Below, in pieces: positions 17,801-25,355 of a DNA stretch of 64,000 nt. The stretch lies in NCBI RefSeq assembly GCF_008632955.1, contig NZ_CP043959.1, positions 1,302,001-1,366,000 of the forward strand. The letters run 5' to 3'. Both the position numbers and the translations under genes were made by a program. This DNA is from Streptomyces tendae. Lineage in GTDB: Bacteria > Actinomycetota > Actinomycetes > Streptomycetales > Streptomycetaceae. Each line of letters opens with the position of its first letter. The first letter of the stretch is position 1. The notes under the pieces were generated by a model. That model worked only from the letters and a program-made list of their open reading frames with translations. It made no database searches and was not told the DNA's origin.

Positions 17801-18688
17801 CGCCTTGGCGGCGGCCTCCTTCGCCTCGGCGAGCACCTTCTCCGCCTCGGAGCGGGCCTCGCGCAGCGCGGTCTCGGCCTCGGCCATCCGCTCCTCGGCG
17901 GCCCGGCTGAGCTCCTGCGCCTGACGGCGCGCCGACTCCGACTCGCTGACCGTGGAGGTGCGCAGCTGCTCGGCGTGCTCGGTGGCCTCCTGCGCCTGCG
18001 TGGACGCGGCGTTCAGCAGCCGCTCGGCGTCCGCGCGGGCCCGGCGCAGCAGCTGCTCGGCCTCGCTGCGGGCCGCCTCCGCGTCGCTCTGCAGCCGGCG
18101 GCGGGCCTCGGCGGTGAGCCGCTCCGCCTCCTCGCGGGCGGCGGCCAGCGCCTGCTCCCGCTCGGCGCGGGTCTCCTCCATCAGCCGGCGGGCCTGCTCC
18201 TCGGTGCGGGCCCGCAGCTGCTCCGCCCACGCCACGTTCTCGTTGACGTGCGACTCGACGGTCTGCCGGCGCTCGGCCAGCTCCTGGTCGAGCTGCTGGC
18301 GCCGGGTCACCGCCTCCTGGTGCAGCTCCGCCTGGAGACGGGCCGCCTGCTCGGCGTGCTCCTGGAGGATGCGCTGGGTCTGCGCCCGCGCCTGGCTCAA
18401 CTCCCGCTCGGCGTCCGCGCGCAGCTGGTCGGCCTGCAGCTGCGCGTTACGGAGCAACTGCTCGGCCTGGTAGCCGATGTCGCCGCCGTCGTAGGCGGGC
18501 CGGGACATGATGGTGCGGCGCGCCTCGTGCAGCTTGGCGCGCAGCACCTCGACCTGGTAGCCGAGGTCCTCGGCGTGCTGGATCGCCTTTTCCCGCTCGG
18601 TCTTCAGCCGCTTCATCTCGGCTTCGAACCGAGAGAGGTGGTCGACGTCAGCCGCCGGCTCTCGCTCCTGGCTCTCGTAGCCCCGCAC
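14807..18688 (-). CDS. scy: Scy, giant coiled-coil polarity scaffold
   Basis: This protein of about 1293 residues organises the tip polarity complex of Streptomyces with DivIVA and FilP and also recruits ParA. It starts MRGYESQEREPAADVDHLSRFEAEMKRL, a short DivIVA-like head. More than 1100 residues of Ala/Glu/Arg-rich coiled coil follow, with quasi-repeats such as RIRSEA, AERLR and EEADR; the family is known for a non-heptad 51-residue periodicity. I chose GTG 18688 because the conserved head starts there; an ATG at 18739 would add 17 unconserved residues. Gene and base composition are highly repetitive, so assembly errors are possible. It is probably co-regulated with filP. Confidence 0.93.
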   Translation of the reverse strand: MRGYESQEREPAADVDHLSRFEAEMKRLKTEREKAIQHAEDLGYQVEVLRAKLHEARRTIMSRPAYDGGDIGYQAEQLLRNAQLQADQLRADAERELSQARAQTQRILQEHAEQAARLQAELHQEAVTRRQQLDQELAERRQTVESHVNENVAWAEQLRARTEEQARRLMEETRAEREQALAAAREEAERLTAEARRRLQSDAEAARSEAEQLLRRARADAERLLNAASTQAQEATEHAEQLRTSTVSESESARRQAQELSRAAEERMAEAETALREARSEAEKVLAEAKEAAAKALSSAEAANETRTRTAKEQVARLVSEATKEAESTKADAEQLVADARAEAEKIVAEAAEKARTLTAEESATQLSKAAKTAEDVLNKASEEAKQTTRAAAEEAERIRREAEAEADRLRAEAHDIAEQLKGAAKDDTKEYRAKTVELQEEARRLRGEAEQLRADAVAEGEKIRAEARKEAVAQIEEAAKSAEELLAKAKADADELRSTAQTDSEKVRTEAIERATTLRRQAEETLERTRKEAERHRAEASEQADALKEDAERAARELREETERAVEARRAEAAEELTRLHTEAEERLAAAEQALSDAREEAERIRREASEESERLRTEAAERIRTLRQQAEQEAERLRDEAAADASASRAEGEAVAVRLRSEAAAEAERLKSEAQDSADRMRAEAQAAAERIGTEASETLAAAQEEAARRRREAEELLGAAREEADQERERAREQSEELLASARTRVEEAQAEAVRLVEEADRRATEMVSAAEQHAQQVRDSVAGLHEQAQEEIAGLRSAAEHAAERTRREAEEEADRVRTDAYAERERASEDASRLRREAREETEDAKALAERTVSEAITEADRIRSEVSEYAQRMRTEASDAVAEAEQAAARTRADAREDANRIRSDAATQADTLITEARSEAERLTEETITETDRLRTETVAEAERVRSESVAKAEKLIADATGDAERLRAEAAETVGSAQQHAERIRRDAERVKADAETEVERLVSGAREEAERTLDEARKEANKRRSEAAEQVDTLITETTAEADKLLTEAQQQALKTTADAESQADTMVGAARSEADRLVGQARVEGNSLVEKARTDADELLVGARRDATQIRERAEELRDRITTEIEELHQRARREAAETMKSAGDRCDALIKAAEEQLAKAEAKAKEIVSEANSEAGKVRIAAVKKAEGLLKEAEQKKATLVKEAEELKAEAVREARRTVEEGKRELEVLVRRREDINAEISRVQDVLEALESFEAPGGGKDNGVKAGAAAGATRTGGKSGDS

Positions 18689-18915
18689 TGCGCGGTCCCA
18701 TCCGTCCCCTGGTCGCAAGTCTGGCCGAGCTCCGCCCATCCCGAACGGAGCCCCCGGGGAATGGTGTCAGATCATCGGCGGAGCATGGGCTGCTGCCCCG
18801 CGCTCGCCCCCCGCCACCCGGACCCCGGCGATCCCGTCGCCGAACACGACGGGACTCGGTCACCACGCATCGAGCGGCGACCAGACCCAACCCTACCGGC
18901 CCTTATGTACGTGGG

Positions 18916-19356
18916 TCAGTGCTCGGACGACTCAACGGGCGCGGAAGTGACCAGTTCTGTCAGTACGCCGTGGCAGTCCTTCGGGTGCAGGAAGGTGATC
19001 CGTGACCCCATGGAGCCGCGCCGGGGCTCTTCGTACAGAACGCGTACGCCCTTCTCCTTGACGTCGGCCGCGTCCGCGTCCACATCCGCCGTACCGAAAG
19101 CGATGTGGTGGACGCCCTCGCCGTTCTTCGCGAGCCACTTGGCGACGGTGGAGTCCTCGCGGGTCGGCTCGAGGAGCTGCAGGTAGGAGGCTCCGCCGTC
19201 CGAGGTCTCGTTGATCTTGAGCATGGCCTCGCGCACGCCCTGCTCCTCGTTGACCTCCGAGTGGAACACCTCGAAGCCGTAGGTGGAGCGGTAGAACTCC
19301 ACGGTCTTGTCCAGGTCGAAGCAGGCGATCCCGATGTGGTCGATTCGCGTCAGCAT
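18916..19356 (-). CDS. mce: Methylmalonyl-CoA epimerase
   Basis: This 146-residue vicinal-oxygen-chelate enzyme interconverts (2R)- and (2S)-methylmalonyl-CoA, feeding B12-dependent mutase and polyketide extender pools. Metal ligands are visible: His7 (RIDHIG), Gln60 (YLQLLEP), His84 (HHIAFG) and Glu134 (VLTELV). Length and the paired beta-alpha-beta modules match the family. ATG 19356 is the only sensible start. The gene is divergent from acetoacetyl-CoA thiolase across 147 bases and close to meaB, consistent with a propionate/methylmalonyl-CoA cluster. Confidence 0.95.
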   Translation of the reverse strand: MLTRIDHIGIACFDLDKTVEFYRSTYGFEVFHSEVNEEQGVREAMLKINETSDGGASYLQLLEPTREDSTVAKWLAKNGEGVHHIAFGTADVDADAADVKEKGVRVLYEEPRRGSMGSRITFLHPKDCHGVLTELVTSAPVESSEH

Positions 19357-19503
19357 GAAATCAGTGCAGCGCCCCCGCGGCGGTTACGCAACGTGCGCGC
19401 GATCACACCGAAAGGCCGATGACGGGGTCCACCGCGCGTCAGTACATTCGAAGTAAACCCTCGTTCACTCCTCGGCTGTGCAGCCGGAAGGGGACCGCAG
19501 CTC

Positions 19504-20727
19504 ATGACTTCTGCATCATCTGCATCATCCGCAACGAACGGCACGACGTCCGTCATCGTGGCGGGCGCCCGCACCCCGATGGGTCGGCTGCTCGGTTCGC
19601 TGAAGTCGTTCTCCGGAGCCGACCTCGGCGGCTTCGCGATCAAGGCCGCCCTCGACCGTGCGGGGATCGGCGGCGACCAGGTCCAGTACGTGATCATGGG
19701 ACAGGTGCTCCAGGCCGGCGCGGGCCAGATCCCGGCCCGCCAGGCGGCCGTGAAGGCAGGCATCCCGATGAGCGTCCCGGCGCTCACCATCAACAAGGTC
19801 TGCCTCTCCGGCCTCGACGCCATCGCGCTGGCCGACCAGCTGATCCGCGCGGGTGAGTTCGACGTGGTCGTGGCCGGCGGCCAGGAGTCCATGACCAACG
19901 CCCCCCACCTGCTGCCCAAGTCCCGCGAGGGCTACAAGTACGGCGCGGTCCAGGTGCTCGACGCCATGGCGCACGACGGTCTGACCGACTCCTTCGAGAA
20001 CATCGCCATGGGCGAGTCGACCGAGAAGCACAACACCCGTCTCGGCATCGCCCGCCCGGAGCAGGACGAGATCGCCGCCCTGTCCCACCAGCGGGCCGCC
20101 GCCGCGCAGAAGAACGGCGTCTTCGAGGCCGAGATCACCCCGGTCGAGATCCCGCAGCGCAAGGGCGACCCGGTGCTCTTCAGCAAGGACGAGGGCATCC
20201 GCGGCGACACCACCGCGGAGTCCCTCGGCAAGCTGCGCCCGGCGTTCGCCAAGGACGGCACCATCACCGCCGGCTCCTCCTCGCAGATCTCGGACGGTGC
20301 GGCGGCCGTGGTCGTGATGAGCAAGGCCAAGGCGCAGGAGCTGGGCCTGGAGTGGATCGCCGAGATCGGCGCCCACGGCAACGTGGCCGGCCCCGACAAC
20401 TCGCTCCAGTCACAGCCGTCGAACGCCATCCGCCACGCCCTGAAGAAGGAGGGACTGGAGGTCTCCGACCTCGACCTGATCGAGATCAACGAGGCCTTCG
20501 CCGCGGTTGCCGTCCAGTCAATGAAGGACCTGGGTGTTTCCACCGAAAAGGTGAACGTCAACGGTGGCGCCATCGCCCTCGGCCACCCGATCGGGATGTC
20601 CGGCGCGCGGCTGGTGCTGCACCTGGCGCTGGAGCTGAAGCGGCGGGGCGGCGGCGTGGGCGCCGCGGCGCTGTGCGGTGGCGGCGGCCAGGGTGACGCG
20701 CTGATCGTACGGGTACCCAAGGCCTGA
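19504..20727 (+). CDS. atoB: Acetyl-CoA C-acetyltransferase (acetoacetyl-CoA thiolase)
   Basis: This 407-residue thiolase condenses or cleaves acetyl-CoA and acetoacetyl-CoA. The acyl-accepting cysteine lies in NKVCLSG (Cys100). The catalytic His in GHPIGMSG (about 361) and the second Cys in CGGGGQGDA (about 391) complete the active site. NEAFA marks the CoA-binding loop. A 10-residue Ser/Ala/Thr-rich leader precedes the conserved start. It is followed 40 bases later by meaB, probably in one transcript. With hbd at 2.4 kb it can form 3-hydroxybutyryl-CoA for the ethylmalonyl-CoA pathway or degrade it; the direction is not set by sequence. Confidence 0.94.
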   Translation: MTSASSASSATNGTTSVIVAGARTPMGRLLGSLKSFSGADLGGFAIKAALDRAGIGGDQVQYVIMGQVLQAGAGQIPARQAAVKAGIPMSVPALTINKVCLSGLDAIALADQLIRAGEFDVVVAGGQESMTNAPHLLPKSREGYKYGAVQVLDAMAHDGLTDSFENIAMGESTEKHNTRLGIARPEQDEIAALSHQRAAAAQKNGVFEAEITPVEIPQRKGDPVLFSKDEGIRGDTTAESLGKLRPAFAKDGTITAGSSSQISDGAAAVVVMSKAKAQELGLEWIAEIGAHGNVAGPDNSLQSQPSNAIRHALKKEGLEVSDLDLIEINEAFAAVAVQSMKDLGVSTEKVNVNGGAIALGHPIGMSGARLVLHLALELKRRGGGVGAAALCGGGGQGDALIVRVPKA

Positions 20728-20767
20728 ACCGGTTGTTGCCGACTTCCCTTACGTGAACGGAGCTGTG

Positions 20768-21724
20768 ATGCAGGACGTCTCCACTCTGGTGGCCCAGGCC
20801 AGAGAGGGCAGGCCACGGGCCGTGGCCCGGCTGATCTCCCTGGTGGAGGGGGCGTCCCCGCAGCTCAGGGAGGTCATGGCGACTCTCGCGCCGCTCACCG
20901 GCAACGCCTACGTGGTCGGCCTCACCGGCTCCCCGGGCGTCGGCAAGTCGACGTCCACCTCGGCGCTGGTGACCGCGTACCGCAAACAGGGCAAGCGGGT
21001 CGGCGTCCTGGCCGTCGACCCGTCCTCCCCCTTCTCCGGTGGCGCCCTTCTGGGTGACCGCGTCCGGATGTCGGAGCACGCCTCCGACCCGGGCGTCTAC
21101 ATCCGCTCCATGGCCACCCGCGGCCACCTCGGCGGCCTCGCCTGGGCCGCGCCGCAGGCCATCCGCGTCCTGGACGCGGCCGGCTGCGACGTGATCCTGG
21201 TGGAGACGGTGGGCGTCGGCCAGTCGGAGGTGGAGATCGCCTCCCAGGCCGACACCTCCGTGGTCCTCCTCGCCCCCGGCATGGGCGACGGCATCCAGGC
21301 CGCCAAGGCCGGAATCCTGGAGATCGGCGACGTCTACGTCGTCAACAAGGCCGACCGCGACGGGGCGGACGCCACCGCCCGCGAGCTGAACCACATGCTG
21401 GGCCTCGGCGAGTCCCGTGGCCCCGGCGACTGGCGCCCCCCGATCGTCAAGACGGTCGCCGCCCGCCAGGAGGGCGTCGACGAGGTCGTCGAGGCGCTGG
21501 AGAAGCACCGTGCCTGGATGGAGGAGCGGGGGGTCCTCGCGGAGCGCCGCCAGGCGCGTGCCGCCCGCGAGGTCGAGACCATCGCGGTCACGGCCCTCCG
21601 CGAACGCATCGGCGACCTCCACGGAGACCGCCGCCTGGGGGCGCTCGCGGAACGTATCGTCACGGGTCAGCTCGACCCGTACCGGGCGGCGGACGAGCTG
21701 GTGGAAGGACTCACCGGCAACTGA
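20768..21724 (+). CDS. meaB: MeaB, G3E-type GTPase chaperone for B12 mutases
   Basis: This 318-residue GTPase loads and protects adenosylcobalamin-dependent acyl-CoA mutases from inactivation. Walker A is GSPGVGKST (residues 54-62). The switch segment LLGDRVRMSEHA, ETVGVGQSEVE and the base-recognition NKAD (about residue 193) are all present. I chose ATG 20768 because GGAG lies 5 bases upstream; a GTG at 20753 lacks one. It is co-directional with thiolase. Likely clients are methylmalonyl-CoA mutase (not in this window) and isobutyryl-CoA mutase, whose large subunit is encoded at 29.4 kb. Confidence 0.95.
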   Translation: MQDVSTLVAQAREGRPRAVARLISLVEGASPQLREVMATLAPLTGNAYVVGLTGSPGVGKSTSTSALVTAYRKQGKRVGVLAVDPSSPFSGGALLGDRVRMSEHASDPGVYIRSMATRGHLGGLAWAAPQAIRVLDAAGCDVILVETVGVGQSEVEIASQADTSVVLLAPGMGDGIQAAKAGILEIGDVYVVNKADRDGADATARELNHMLGLGESRGPGDWRPPIVKTVAARQEGVDEVVEALEKHRAWMEERGVLAERRQARAAREVETIAVTALRERIGDLHGDRRLGALAERIVTGQLDPYRAADELVEGLTGN

Positions 21725-21734
21725 CTCCCGCGCC

Positions 21735-21850
21735 GGGGCTCCGCCCCGGACCCCGGTCCTCACACGCCGGAGGGGCTGAAGATCAGCCCCTCCGGCGTGT
21801 GAGGACGAGGCCCGCCAGGGCCGACAAGGGGGGTCCGGGGGCGCAGCCCC
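21735..21850. repeat. Outer imperfect inverted repeat of a dispersed Streptomyces type
   Basis: GGGGCTCCGCCCCGGACCCC (21735-21754) has a near-perfect reverse complement at 21830-21850, with one extra base and one or two mismatches. They flank the 24-bp terminator. GC-rich elements of this look recur between genes in many Streptomyces genomes; that is from memory. Confidence 0.6.
21756..21806. terminator. Very strong bidirectional terminator
   Basis: A perfect 24-bp inverted repeat (arms 21756-21779 and 21783-21806, core CACACGCCGGAGGGGCTGA) with a 3-base loop lies between the convergent meaB and PepSY genes. It is embedded in a larger imperfect inverted repeat (21735-21850). Confidence 0.88.
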
Positions 21851-21859
21851 CAGGGACCG

Positions 21860-22444
21860 TCAGTCGTCGTCGCGGTCCGCCGTGACCGCGGCGGACTTCA
21901 GGTCGACCTTCCACTCCCGCTCGTCCCCGCCGGAGGCGCGCGTCTCCGTGTCCCAGCCGCGGTCGTCCCCGTCGTCGTCCAGGTCGACGGAGACGACCCT
22001 GCCCTTGGACTCCGCCACCTCCGCGGCCTGTCCGGCCGTCACCGAGGCGTTCTTCAGCGCGGCGCGCACCTCGGCGGCGTCGTCCTCGTCGTCCTTCTGG
22101 GCGCCGAGCACCTTGCCGGTGTCCGGGGCGATCCTGACGCTGTGCCAGGTGTCGCCCTTGCCGAGGACGTCGATCTCCCAGGAGCCGTCGTCCAGTTCGG
22201 CGGAGACGGCCGTGCCCGGGGTGTGCTTGAGCGCGGCGGCGACGGCCTCCGCGGCGGTCACGTCTCCGGGGACGGCGGCGCGCCCCGCGTCGTCGTCCTC
22301 GCCGGAACGGTCGTCGCGGTCGTCGTCCGTCCGCGTCACCGACGCCGAGTCGTCGTCGTCCCCGGCGACCGCGAGGGCCGTCGCCGTGCCCCCGCCCACC
22401 AGAGCCGCGGCCGTGACGACGGCGATCACGATGTTGCGCTTCAT
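21860..22444 (-). CDS. Secreted or membrane-tethered PepSY-domain protein
   Basis: This 194-residue protein opens with an export signal (MKRNIVIAVVTAAALVGGGTATALAVA), then an Asp-rich linker (residues 29-58) and two PepSY-like repeats. One lies near residues 65-115 (VTAAEAVAAALKHTPG...VLGAQ) and the second near 125-185 (VTAGQAAEVAESKGRVVSVDL). PepSY domains often inhibit proteases or sense the cell envelope. The ATG at 22444 has GGAGGAAC upstream. It is divergent from a two-component system, a common arrangement in which the secreted PepSY protein is a target or ligand of the sensor kinase. Clustered acidic residues suggest metal binding (inference). Confidence 0.85.
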   Translation of the reverse strand: MKRNIVIAVVTAAALVGGGTATALAVAGDDDDSASVTRTDDDRDDRSGEDDDAGRAAVPGDVTAAEAVAAALKHTPGTAVSAELDDGSWEIDVLGKGDTWHSVRIAPDTGKVLGAQKDDEDDAAEVRAALKNASVTAGQAAEVAESKGRVVSVDLDDDGDDRGWDTETRASGGDEREWKVDLKSAAVTADRDDD

Positions 22445-22510
22445 GTGCGTTCCTCCCGAGTCGGTGTGCTTCGCGCTGTACGACATCAATGTCGCCCACC
22501 GACGCTGAGT

Positions 22511-22546
22511 GGAAGCTGAAGCAGCCTGAAGTGATCTTCAGCTTCC
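22511..22546. promoter_or_regulatory. Candidate response-regulator operator
   Basis: GGAAGCTGAAG (22511-22521) and CTTCAGCTTCC (22536-22546) are perfect 11-bp arms 14 bases apart. A third CTGAAG lies between them. It sits between the divergent PepSY and response-regulator genes, 20 bases before the latter, a good position for autoregulation by an OmpR-type dimer. Confidence 0.55.
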
Positions 22547-22565
22547 CTTTGCGACCCTGGACCGC

Positions 22566-23285
22566 ATGCGCCCACCCGTCTCCCACCACCGCCCTGAGGG
22601 AGGCGCTTCGCGCCGCCCCTTCCGACTCCTGATCGTCGAGGACGAGAAGCGCCTCGCCCTCTCCCTCGCCAAGGGCCTCACCGCCGAGGGCCACGCCGTC
22701 GACGTCGTGCACGACGGCCGGGAGGGGCTGGACCGGGCCACGGCGGAAGCGTACGACCTGGTGATCCTCGACATCATGCTGCCCGGCCTCAACGGCTACC
22801 GGGTCTGCGCCGCCCTGCGCGCCGCCGGGCACGACGTGCCGATCCTCATGCTCACCGCCAAGGACGGCGAGTACGACGAGGCCGAGGGCCTGGACACCGG
22901 CGCCGACGACTACCTCACCAAGCCGTTCTCGTACGTGGTCCTCGTCGCCCGGGTGAAGGCGCTGCTGCGCCGCCGGCCGGCCGCGGACGCGTCCCCGGTC
23001 CATGTGCACGGTGACCTGAAGGTGGACACCGCCGCCCGCCGGGTCTGGCTCGGCGGTGACGAGATCGAGCTGACCGCCAAGGAGTTCTCGGTGCTGGAGC
23101 ACCTGGTGCTGCGGGCCGGCGAGGTGGTGTCCAAGGCGGACGTCCTGGAGCACGTCTGGGACTTCGCCTACGAGGGCGACCCCAACATCGTCGAGGTCTA
23201 CGTCAGCGCCCTGCGCCGCAAGCTGCGCGCGGACCTCATCCGCACGGTGCGCGGCGCCGGTTACCGGCTGGAGACGGCGCCGTGA
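22566..23285 (+). CDS. OmpR-family response regulator
   Basis: This 239-residue regulator has a receiver domain with acidic pocket ED (residues 25-26), phosphoacceptor Asp69 in LVILDIMLP and the conserved Lys in YLTKPF. A winged-helix output domain starts near residue 140 (LTAKEFSVLEHLV ... VEVYVSALRRKL ... VRGAGYRL). An unusual 18-residue Pro/His/Arg-rich leader precedes the receiver; the alternative is a start further in, but no good in-frame start with a ribosome site is visible. Its stop overlaps the GTG of the sensor kinase, so both are translated together. The likely target is the divergent PepSY gene through the repeat at 22511-22546. Confidence 0.92.
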   Translation: MRPPVSHHRPEGGASRRPFRLLIVEDEKRLALSLAKGLTAEGHAVDVVHDGREGLDRATAEAYDLVILDIMLPGLNGYRVCAALRAAGHDVPILMLTAKDGEYDEAEGLDTGADDYLTKPFSYVVLVARVKALLRRRPAADASPVHVHGDLKVDTAARRVWLGGDEIELTAKEFSVLEHLVLRAGEVVSKADVLEHVWDFAYEGDPNIVEVYVSALRRKLRADLIRTVRGAGYRLETAP

Positions 23286-24766
23286 GCCGTCTGTTCGGCT
23301 CGGTCCGCTCCCGGGCGACGCTCGGCGCCACGCTCGTCGTCGCCGTGGCCCTGGTCGCCGCGGGGACCGCCGTCCTGCTGTCCCTGCGGGCCAACCTGAC
23401 CGGTGAGGCGGGCACCCGGGCGGAGCGATCCGCGCAGGCCGTCGCCTCCGAACTGGCCGTCCGCACACCGCTGGACAAGCTCTCCGGTCTGGACGCCGAG
23501 GACGCGCCGGTGCAGATCGTCGACGAGGACGGCACCCTGGTCGCCGCCTCGGAGGACCTGGAGCGGATCACCGGGACGGGCACCGCCGAGGTGACGCCCG
23601 CGCCGACGGGGACCGCGGGGGGCGACGCCCGCGACGACGACGGTGACGACGACCGGGACGCCCGCGCCGACGACTCCGGCCGTTCCGACGACGATGACGA
23701 CGACCCGCTCGCCCCCGGCGAGATCGACCGTGGGACGACCTTCGCCAACGGCTCCGCCACCGTCGACGGCGACACCGAGGACTACCGTTTCGCCGCCGTG
23801 CAGGTGGAGACCCCCGACCGGGGCCGACTCACCGTGCACGCGGGCGCCCCGCTCGCCGCCGAGCACAGCGCCGTGGACACCGCGCTGACCGCCATGCTCA
23901 TCGGTTTCCCGCTGCTGCTCGGTGTCGTCGCCGCGGTGACCTGGCTGGTCACCGGCCGCGCCCTGCGCCCGGTGGAGGGCATCCGCCGCGAGATGGCCGC
24001 GATCACCGCCTCCGAGGACCTGGGCCGCCGCGTCCCCGAACCGGCGACGCACGACGAGGTCGCCCGGCTCGCCCGCACGACCAACGCCACGCTCACCGCC
24101 CTGGAGGTGTCCGTGGAGCGGCAGCGCAGGTTCGTCGCCGACGCCTCGCACGAGCTGCGCAGTCCCATCGCCTCCCTGCGCACCCAGCTGGAGGTTGCCG
24201 CCGCGCACCCCGAGCTGCTCGACCTGGACGGCGCGGTCGAGGACACCGTGCGGCTGCAGAACCTCGCCGCCGACCTGCTGCTGCTCGCCCGCCTCGACGC
24301 GGGGGAGCGGCCCGCCGACACCCGGGTGGACCTGGCCGCGCTGGCCCGGGAGGGGGCCGCGGGGCGCACGGGTGTGACGGTGGAGGCGGAATCCGCGGAG
24401 GTGTCCGGGTCGCCCGGGCAGCTCGGGCGGGTGCTCGGCAACCTGCTCGACAACGCCGCGCGGCACGCCCGTGAACGGGTCATGGTGACCGTGCGCCGTG
24501 AGGGCGCCTGGGCGGTGCTCGGGGTCGGCGACGACGGCGAGGGCGTGGCCGAGGCCGACCGGGAGCGGATCTTCGAGCGGTTCGTACGGCTGGACGCGGC
24601 GCGCAGCCGGGACGACGGCGGGGCCGGTCTGGGCCTGGCCATCGCGCGGGACGTCGCCGTACGGCACGGCGGCACGCTCACCGCGGGCGCGGCGCCGGCG
24701 GGCGGAGCCCTCTTCGAACTCCGCCTGCCGCTCGCCGGCGCGGACCGGGGCACGCCCCGGGCGTAG
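23282..24766 (+). CDS. Sensor histidine kinase
   Basis: This 494-residue HAMP-type kinase has two membrane segments (about residues 12-34 and 203-226). They bracket an extracellular domain that holds a very Asp-rich stretch (about residues 115-145), a possible cation sensor. A HAMP linker follows, then HisKA with DASHELRSP (His290). The HATPase domain shows NLLDNAARHA, GVGDDGEGV and GAGLGLAI. GTG 23282 overlaps the response-regulator stop. The acidic sensor loop mirrors the acidic linker of the divergent PepSY protein. Its 3' end lies 15 bases from the convergent absC-like gene. Confidence 0.92.
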   Translation: MSRLFGSVRSRATLGATLVVAVALVAAGTAVLLSLRANLTGEAGTRAERSAQAVASELAVRTPLDKLSGLDAEDAPVQIVDEDGTLVAASEDLERITGTGTAEVTPAPTGTAGGDARDDDGDDDRDARADDSGRSDDDDDDPLAPGEIDRGTTFANGSATVDGDTEDYRFAAVQVETPDRGRLTVHAGAPLAAEHSAVDTALTAMLIGFPLLLGVVAAVTWLVTGRALRPVEGIRREMAAITASEDLGRRVPEPATHDEVARLARTTNATLTALEVSVERQRRFVADASHELRSPIASLRTQLEVAAAHPELLDLDGAVEDTVRLQNLAADLLLLARLDAGERPADTRVDLAALAREGAAGRTGVTVEAESAEVSGSPGQLGRVLGNLLDNAARHARERVMVTVRREGAWAVLGVGDDGEGVAEADRERIFERFVRLDAARSRDDGGAGLGLAIARDVAVRHGGTLTAGAAPAGGALFELRLPLAGADRGTPRA

Positions 24767-24781
24767 GCGGTCAGGAGGAGG

Positions 24782-25258
24782 TCAGAGACGTCCCCGCTGG
24801 CCCCGCAGGTGCTCGGCGATGGGCTTGAGGGCCTTGTCGAGCTCGATCAGCGCCTCGGGGGAGAGCAGGTCGATGAAGTGCCGGCGCACCGACGCCACGT
24901 GGTGCGGCGCGACCTTCTGCATCGTCTCCATGCCGTGCTCGGTGAGGACGGCGTACAGTCCGCGGCGGTCGGACTCGCAGTTCTCCCGGCGGACCAGGTG
25001 GGCGTTCTCCATCCGGGTGATCTGGTGGGAGAGCCTGCTCTTGGACTGCATGGTGGCGGAGGCCAGGTCGCTCATGCGCATCCGCCGGTCCTCCGACTCG
25101 GACAGGTTCACCAGGATCTCGTAGTCGTTCATTGTCAGGCCGAACGGCTGCAGATCCTTCTCGAGCTGGTAGGTCAACAGCTTGTTGACCTCCAGGTGGG
25201 TGCGCCAGGCGCACTGCTCCGCATTGGTCAGCCAGCGGGTGGCCGTCTCGGTCTCCAT
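24782..25258 (-). CDS. absC: AbsC-type MarR-family regulator
   Basis: This 158-residue winged-helix regulator resembles S. coelicolor AbsC, a MarR-like protein that influences actinorhodin, prodiginine and coelibactin genes in a zinc-linked way (recalled literature). Features are METETATRWLTNAEQCAWRTHLEVNKLL at the N terminus, a recognition helix in MSDLASATMQSKSRLSHQITRME, and the wing VRRENCESDRRGLYAVLT with the family DxRG motif. The assignment to AbsC rests on length, N terminus and gene neighbourhood. A TAGACT -10-like element ends 6 bases before the ATG, so the transcript is probably leaderless. Confidence 0.85.
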   Translation of the reverse strand: METETATRWLTNAEQCAWRTHLEVNKLLTYQLEKDLQPFGLTMNDYEILVNLSESEDRRMRMSDLASATMQSKSRLSHQITRMENAHLVRRENCESDRRGLYAVLTEHGMETMQKVAPHHVASVRRHFIDLLSPEALIELDKALKPIAEHLRGQRGRL

Positions 25259-25264
25259 GAATGA

Positions 25265-25288
25265 AGTCTACCTAAGGAAGTTGAAAGG
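25265..25288 (-). promoter_or_regulatory. Candidate leaderless promoter/operator of absC
   Basis: On the minus strand TAGACT (25270-25265) ends 6 bases before the start codon. Just upstream, AGTT and AACT half-sites 8 bases apart could be bound by the MarR protein itself. I see no clear -35 hexamer. Confidence 0.35.
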
Positions 25289-25355
25289 CGAACTAATAGG
25301 GCTTCCGTGTGACGTCACGTGCAGGCGTTCGATGTCACACCCCGCACACTACCGC

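Noticed and set aside
15272..19186. A 1304-codon open frame on the + strand opposite scy
   Set aside because: It is a Leu/Gly/Arg-rich shadow of the highly repetitive, GC-biased scy gene, with no conserved motifs and no ribosome site.
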